From: an uncultured Catenibacterium sp. | Lineage (GTDB): Bacteria > Bacillota_I > Bacilli_A > Erysipelotrichales > Coprobacillaceae | DNA: 64,000 nucleotides | Direction: 5' to 3' | Assembly (NCBI GenBank): GCA_900540685.1 | Contig: UQGS01000006.1 | Span: 1-64,000 of the forward strand | Shown: in pieces, positions 59,915 through 64,000 of the stretch | Numbering within the stretch: the first letter of the stretch is position 1 | How the letters are laid out: every line of letters starts with the position of its first letter | Position numbers and translations under genes: made by a program | The notes under the pieces: model-generated | What the model saw: only the letters and a program-made list of their open reading frames with translations | Told to the model about the DNA's origin: nothing | Databases searched by the model: none

Positions 59915-61138
59915 ATGAAACAGAAAATGCAATATATTCAAACATTGAAACAAACATTAAAATTAAATCAAAAACTATTAAAATCCTTAGATTTCTTGAC
60001 TGACAACATTGATGATATCAACAAAGTGATACAGGATATACTTGAAACGAATCCTTTTTTAGAATTAAAATCACCAATGAATTATGACAACCAGCAATTT
60101 ATTGAAAGCATCTCTAATAATCGCACATTAAAGGATGATCTGTATTATCAATTATATGCATGTACACAACCTTATAATGAAGATGTCATGACTTATTTGA
60201 TCGAATCACTAGATGATAGTGGGTTCTTATCTTATACTATTGAACAATATGTGAGTGACCTTCATATTGATCAAGATACACTTGATACACATTTAGATAT
60301 ATTACGTTCATTTGAACCTAATGGTGTAGGTGCCTCTGATGCAATTGATTCTATTCTTATTCAGTTAAAAAATAATAACAAAACTAAAAGCTATACACTA
60401 TTTAGAGATTATCAGGATGTCATCTTAACTCAGAATTATTCACTTATTAAACAGAAAACAGGTTTAAACAAAGAAGAGATAGACCACTTATTCTATGAAA
60501 TACGTTCTTGTAATCCATTTCCTTGTAATATGTACAATACATCTCATGATGATTATGTATCTCCTGATATACTCATAGAAGTAGAGGATTCAGATATTAC
60601 TATTACACCAATTAATCAGCCTGATCTCATGGTGAATGATACTCTATATGAGAAGGTGAAGAATGATGAGAATATGAAAGCTTATTTTAATGAAGCACAT
60701 TTCTTGATTGAGAATATGACAAAGAGAAATCAAACTGTTCTTATTGTTGCAAATGCATTAGTGAATATACAAAGTGGATATTTCTTATATGATGATGAGT
60801 TATTCCCATGTACATTATCACAGCTTGCTAGTGAAACAGGATTCCATGAATCTACTATTTCACGTACATTAAATAATAAATACTATAGTTTTAATGGAAC
60901 AGTCTACCCTCTTAAGAAGTTACTTGTTTCTCAAACTGCATCAGGAGATAGCAGCGATTCTATTAAAAAAGCTATTGTTGAACTAGTAGATAGTGAGGAT
61001 AAAGAACATCCTCTTTCAGATAATCAGATTCTTAGTCAGCTTGAAGAATTGGATCTACATTGTTCGAGACGTGTAATAGTTAAATATAGACAACAATTAA
61101 ATATTCCTTCTTCTACTAAACGTAAGGTTCTTAAATAA
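59915..61138 (+). CDS. rpoN: RNA polymerase sigma-54 factor
   Basis: The 407-residue product is sigma-54. Region I is Gln- and Leu-rich (MKQKMQYIQTLKQTLKLNQK), the core-binding part spans about residues 60-250 and the C-terminal part holds the HTH (LASETGFHESTISRTLNNKY) and the RpoN box (SRRVIVKYRQQL, standard ARRTVAKYRE). It is a little shorter than the usual 430-480 residues. ATG 59915 follows GAGAGGTG. Its own promoter is a sigma-54 site. Only one likely activator is seen in the window, so its regulon may be narrow. Confidence 0.93.
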   Translation: MKQKMQYIQTLKQTLKLNQKLLKSLDFLTDNIDDINKVIQDILETNPFLELKSPMNYDNQQFIESISNNRTLKDDLYYQLYACTQPYNEDVMTYLIESLDDSGFLSYTIEQYVSDLHIDQDTLDTHLDILRSFEPNGVGASDAIDSILIQLKNNNKTKSYTLFRDYQDVILTQNYSLIKQKTGLNKEEIDHLFYEIRSCNPFPCNMYNTSHDDYVSPDILIEVEDSDITITPINQPDLMVNDTLYEKVKNDENMKAYFNEAHFLIENMTKRNQTVLIVANALVNIQSGYFLYDDELFPCTLSQLASETGFHESTISRTLNNKYYSFNGTVYPLKKLLVSQTASGDSSDSIKKAIVELVDSEDKEHPLSDNQILSQLEELDLHCSRRVIVKYRQQLNIPSSTKRKVLK

Positions 61139-61163
61139 GGCTGTGACTTGTTCACAGTCTTTT
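61139..61163 (+). terminator. rpoN terminator
   Basis: GGCTGTGA/TCACAGTC with a 5-nt loop followed by TTTT, directly after the stop codon. Confidence 0.8.
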
Positions 61164-61204
61164 CACATAAAGAGTAACTAAATAGACTTGGGGTTAACTC
61201 AAGC

Positions 61205-61245
61205 ATTAAAAACTGCCAGGGGTGTGAACTCCTGGCAGTACTTTT
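61205..61245. terminator. Terminator for the small membrane protein gene
   Basis: The stem ACTGCCAGG/CCTGGCAGT (61212-61220, 61231-61239) with a 10-nt loop is followed on the minus strand by TTTTTAATG. Confidence 0.75.
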
Positions 61246-61255
61246 AGGCTGTAAA

Positions 61256-61495
61256 CTATTTAGGGGCAGTTTTCCCCTTTCCTACTTCTCTCAATTTTCT
61301 GAATTCCCAGAAAATTCTTATAAATACTATGATTAATATAACAAATTCTGCACCGACAAGAAATTTGTAAGTAGCACCAGACATATAAGAAGCACTCTCT
61401 GTTAAATGATGAAGAGACAAAATTATATATGCTGCGAGTGCTACCGAACATGCAAAAGACAAAAAGTGATAAATTTTCTCTGACTTATTCTTCAT
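61256..61495 (-). CDS. Small two-helix membrane protein
   Basis: The 79-residue product has a Lys-rich start, two hydrophobic helices (FLSFACSVALAAYIILSL and FLVGAEFVILIIVFIRIFW) and a basic tail (RKLREVGKGKTAPK). GGGAGG lies 8 nt before the ATG and a terminator follows, so the gene looks real. Family and function are not recognised. It has its own transcript. Confidence 0.6.
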   Translation of the reverse strand: MKNKSEKIYHFLSFACSVALAAYIILSLHHLTESASYMSGATYKFLVGAEFVILIIVFIRIFWEFRKLREVGKGKTAPK

Positions 61496-62054
61496 AAAAT
61501 TTTCCTCCCAAAGATTATATGATTAAGCTATTTTTTTGAATAATCATCTTCTTTTAAAAGATTTCTCTGTTCAAATGATATCATTTATATTTTTTATGAG
61601 AAAATTTTATCAAGGAGTCTTTAGCTTTTCAACATTTTGCTATATTTTATTGAAAATTGGCAGTGGAAAGGCATGCCACTAATATTATGGGGTTAATTTC
61701 TTTGCCAATACAATCTTCTAGGATAATAAACTACCATTTGAATACCCATAATCAACAGGTAACGATTTAAGAGAAATACGGAGCAGAAATATTCAGGATA
61801 TATACTATCTGTCTATGACTGATAGGAAATGATTTCTATAGGTATTTCTTGGTTTTATCCATAACAGTCTTTCCCATATTTCTATGGTTAAATCTATTCT
61901 CCTGTTCATTCAGGAATAAAGGCATCCCTCTTTTAGTTATTCCATGATATATCACAGTAATACTACTTTTAATATTACCGATTATTATATGCGCTCTAAA
62001 CATAGTAAATAACCGAAAAATCACCACCCATTTGCAAAAGAAGAGCTTTAAATA
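61496..62054. other. Gap without a convincing gene
   Basis: About 560 bp of AT-rich DNA. A minus-strand frame at 61836-62027 encodes 63 residues ending HRNMGKTVMDKTKKYL. It lacks a good ribosome site and looks like the C-terminal remnant of a larger gene, perhaps mobile. Stop codons and short frames fill the rest. I see no clear promoter or repeat apart from the region just before the small membrane protein gene. Confidence 0.4.
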
Positions 62055-62083
62055 AAAAGAGATAACCAGTCATGGTTATCTCT
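62053..62083 (-). terminator. nrdD terminator
   Basis: On the minus strand AGAGATAACC/GGTTATCTCT with a 6-nt loop is followed by TTTTATT. Confidence 0.85.
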
Positions 62084-62093
62084 CAAGGCTTTC

Positions 62094-64000
62094 CTAGTTA
62101 TTTTCTTGATATACTCTATTGTCTAAATGTACAAAACGTTCTTTGATTTCCTGTGTACGTCCTTTATTCCAGAAGTTATCACCAAGATAACCACATGTTC
62201 TACGACATACATTTAATGTCTTATGGTTTCTATTACCACAGTTAGGACAATACCATTCATTGTTTTCATCTAATAAGATTTCTCCAGAGAAACCACATTC
62301 CTGACAATAGTCAGACTTCGTATTGATTTCAGCATACTGGATTGTTTCATACATATAGTTAATTAATTCTTTCATTGCATCAAAGTTATTAGTCATATTA
62401 GTGACTTCTACATAACTAATAGCTCCTCCAGAAGAGATTTTCTGGAACTTTGCTTCGAATCCTAATTTCGCAAATGCATCAATCTGTTCTCTTACATTTA
62501 CATGATATGAGTTAGTAATATAGTCTTTATCTGTTACACCAGGTACGACACCAAATCTCTTCTTTAATGCACGTGCTAATGTATAAGTAGTAGATTCTGC
62601 AGGAGTACCATATAAGGCAAATCCTAAACCAGTATCCTTTTTCCACTTATCACATGCATTTCTTAATTTCTGCATGATTTCAAGAGCTAATGCATCGCCT
62701 TCTTCAGAAGTATGAGACTGTCCAATTAATGCGACTACACATTCATATAAGCCGATATAACCTAATGATAATGTAGAATAACAAGTATCTAATAATGAAT
62801 CAATCTTTTCTCCTGGTTTTAATCTTGCGATTGCACCATACTGCCAATGAATTGGAGAAATATCTGAAGGAGTGCCCTTTAAGCTTTCATGTCTTAACAT
62901 TAATGCTTCATAACATAAATCTAAACGTTCATCTAGGATCTTCCAGAATGAATCCATATTCTTATTTGCGGATAAACCTACGTCAGTTAAGTTAAGTGTT
63001 ACAACACCCTGGTTAAAACGACCATACCACTGATATTCACCTTTTTCGTTCTTCCATGGAGATAGGAATGAACGACATCCCATACATGGGAATACCTGTC
63101 CTTCATAGTTTTCTCTCATGATCTTTGCACTGATGAAATCAGGCATCATACGCTTAGATACACACTTAACAGCTAAATCTGTTAAATAACGGTACTGTGA
63201 ACCATCAGGGACATTATTATCATCTAATACATAAAGTAATTTAGGGAATGCTGGAGTGACATAAGCACCTACAGGATTCTTCATACCGATATATCTCTGT
63301 TTTAAGATTTCTTCAATTAATAAAGCTGTTTCTTCAATATAGTCTGGTTCTTCTCTTAAATACATGAAAATAGATAAGAATGGAGCCTGACCATTAGTTG
63401 TAGAGAATGTATTGATCTGATACTGGATAGTCTGTACACCCGCTTTGATTTCTTCATGAAGACGAGATTTTGCGATCTTTTCAATCTGTTCTTCAGTATA
63501 ATCAATACCTACTTCTTCGCCTTCTTTTCTTACAGCCTTTAAGTGTTTCTTATATGATACACGTACATAAGGTGCTAAATGAGAAATAGAGATTGTCTGT
63601 CCTCCATATTGACCATTGGCTACCTGCTGAACAATCTGAGTTGCAACAGTACATGCTGTCTGTAAAGACTTAGGTGTTTCAATGAGTTTATCATTGATTA
63701 CTGTACCATTCGCAAACATATCCTTTAAGTTGACTAGGTCACAGTTATGCATCTTCTGGATATAGTAGTCCATATCATGGAAGTGAATAATACCATCATC
63801 ATGTGCCTGTACAATCTTTGGTGGTAATAACAAACGGCGGCAATAGTCTCTAGAGAATTCACCTGCAATTAAGTCTCTCTGAGTCGCAAGGACTGTTGCA
63901 TCTTTATTAGAGTTTTCATCCATTGCTTCTTTATTAGTCTGATTAACAATACCATAAATCGCATTATCAATTGTATTAGTTTCTCTCTGGAATTCTCTTA
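62094..64000 (-). CDS. nrdD: Anaerobic ribonucleoside-triphosphate reductase (N-terminus beyond window)
   Basis: The frame stays open to the window edge, so the gene is partial at its 5' end; the visible 635 codons cover most of the enzyme, and the first part (ATP cone) is missing. It reduces NTPs to dNTPs without oxygen. Visible are ENSNKDATVLATQRDLIAGEF, HFHDMDYY, CMGCRSFLSPW, the zinc site CQECGFSG/CPNCGNRN and the glycyl-radical motif RRTCGYLGDNFW near the end. NrdG, its activase, lies at 42723-43229. A methionine at 63923 is internal. Confidence 0.95.
   Translation of the reverse strand, partial: REFQRETNTIDNAIYGIVNQTNKEAMDENSNKDATVLATQRDLIAGEFSRDYCRRLLLPPKIVQAHDDGIIHFHDMDYYIQKMHNCDLVNLKDMFANGTVINDKLIETPKSLQTACTVATQIVQQVANGQYGGQTISISHLAPYVRVSYKKHLKAVRKEGEEVGIDYTEEQIEKIAKSRLHEEIKAGVQTIQYQINTFSTTNGQAPFLSIFMYLREEPDYIEETALLIEEILKQRYIGMKNPVGAYVTPAFPKLLYVLDDNNVPDGSQYRYLTDLAVKCVSKRMMPDFISAKIMRENYEGQVFPCMGCRSFLSPWKNEKGEYQWYGRFNQGVVTLNLTDVGLSANKNMDSFWKILDERLDLCYEALMLRHESLKGTPSDISPIHWQYGAIARLKPGEKIDSLLDTCYSTLSLGYIGLYECVVALIGQSHTSEEGDALALEIMQKLRNACDKWKKDTGLGFALYGTPAESTTYTLARALKKRFGVVPGVTDKDYITNSYHVNVREQIDAFAKLGFEAKFQKISSGGAISYVEVTNMTNNFDAMKELINYMYETIQYAEINTKSDYCQECGFSGEILLDENNEWYCPNCGNRNHKTLNVCRRTCGYLGDNFWNKGRTQEIKERFVHLDNRVYQENN

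Noticed and set aside
61836..62027. 63-residue protein gene
   Set aside because: No ribosome site, poor context and a broken-looking N-terminus; kept only as a possible remnant in the gap description.

Overview
The window is low-GC, gene-dense DNA from a Bacillota (Firmicutes) genome. Cell-wall genes using the acetyl-diaminopimelate route, SigA, many PTS and ECF genes, anaerobic NrdD/NrdG and heavy minus-strand bias suggest an anaerobic, probably gut-dwelling, Erysipelotrichia-like bacterium of the Catenibacterium/Coprobacillus kind. This placement is inferred from gene content and protein style, not from a marker search. Nearly all genes lie on the minus strand in tightly packed operons, most with clear GGAGG-type ribosome sites and rho-independent terminators.

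Layout. 1-5.6 kb is accessory: a MATE efflux gene cut off at its 3' end, a small lipoprotein, an AbiF/Abi_2 HEPN protein followed by a structured, terminator-ended RNA-like region, a DUF5131 (Gp37/Gp68-like) protein, and a YczE-type membrane protein divergent from a LysR regulator. 5.6-9.7 kb is a marR-abcA-abcB drug-export operon. 9.7-17.3 kb holds pyrBI, a sugar acetyltransferase, an fmt-pdp-HAD-AIM24 run, rpsT and ispG. 17.3-38.9 kb holds an AlbA_2 protein and then a conserved housekeeping block (nfo, cshB, ispH, nudix, nif3, trmK, sigA, dnaG, glyS, recO, era, cdd, ybeY) whose neighbours resemble the yqf region of Bacillus subtilis. A C39-peptidase ABC transporter heads the ybeY-cdd-era-recO run. 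A four-gene cluster (dapF, dapH, deacetylase, aminotransferase) gives the acetylated diaminopimelate pathway.

39-51 kb holds an L,D-transpeptidase, a VanY-type carboxypeptidase, tRNA-His, an orphan oligopeptide-binding lipoprotein, nrdG, and an operon coupling nickel-pincer cofactor synthesis (larB, larC split by an apparent +1 frameshift, larE) to a nickel/cobalt ECF transporter. Two membrane-anchored XRE regulators follow.

50.6-61.2 kb is the most remarkable part: a complete sigma-54 module. A mannose-family PTS (EIIA, EIIB, EIIC, EIID) is followed by two SIS-domain proteins, the first resembling FrlB, then a HAD phosphatase and a helical-repeat protein. This fits a Gfr-like system for uptake and cleavage of Amadori products (fructoselysine/glucoselysine). 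Upstream lie its LevR/GfrR-type activator and the rpoN gene. The intergenic region between activator and PTS operon is a tandem array with a 67-68 bp period in which every unit carries a TGGCAC-N5-TTGCT sigma-54 promoter facing the PTS operon (six consensus copies, one decayed copy nearest the gene). It includes a perfect 135-bp duplication. rpoN has its own consensus sigma-54 promoter, implying autoregulation. The window ends inside nrdD.
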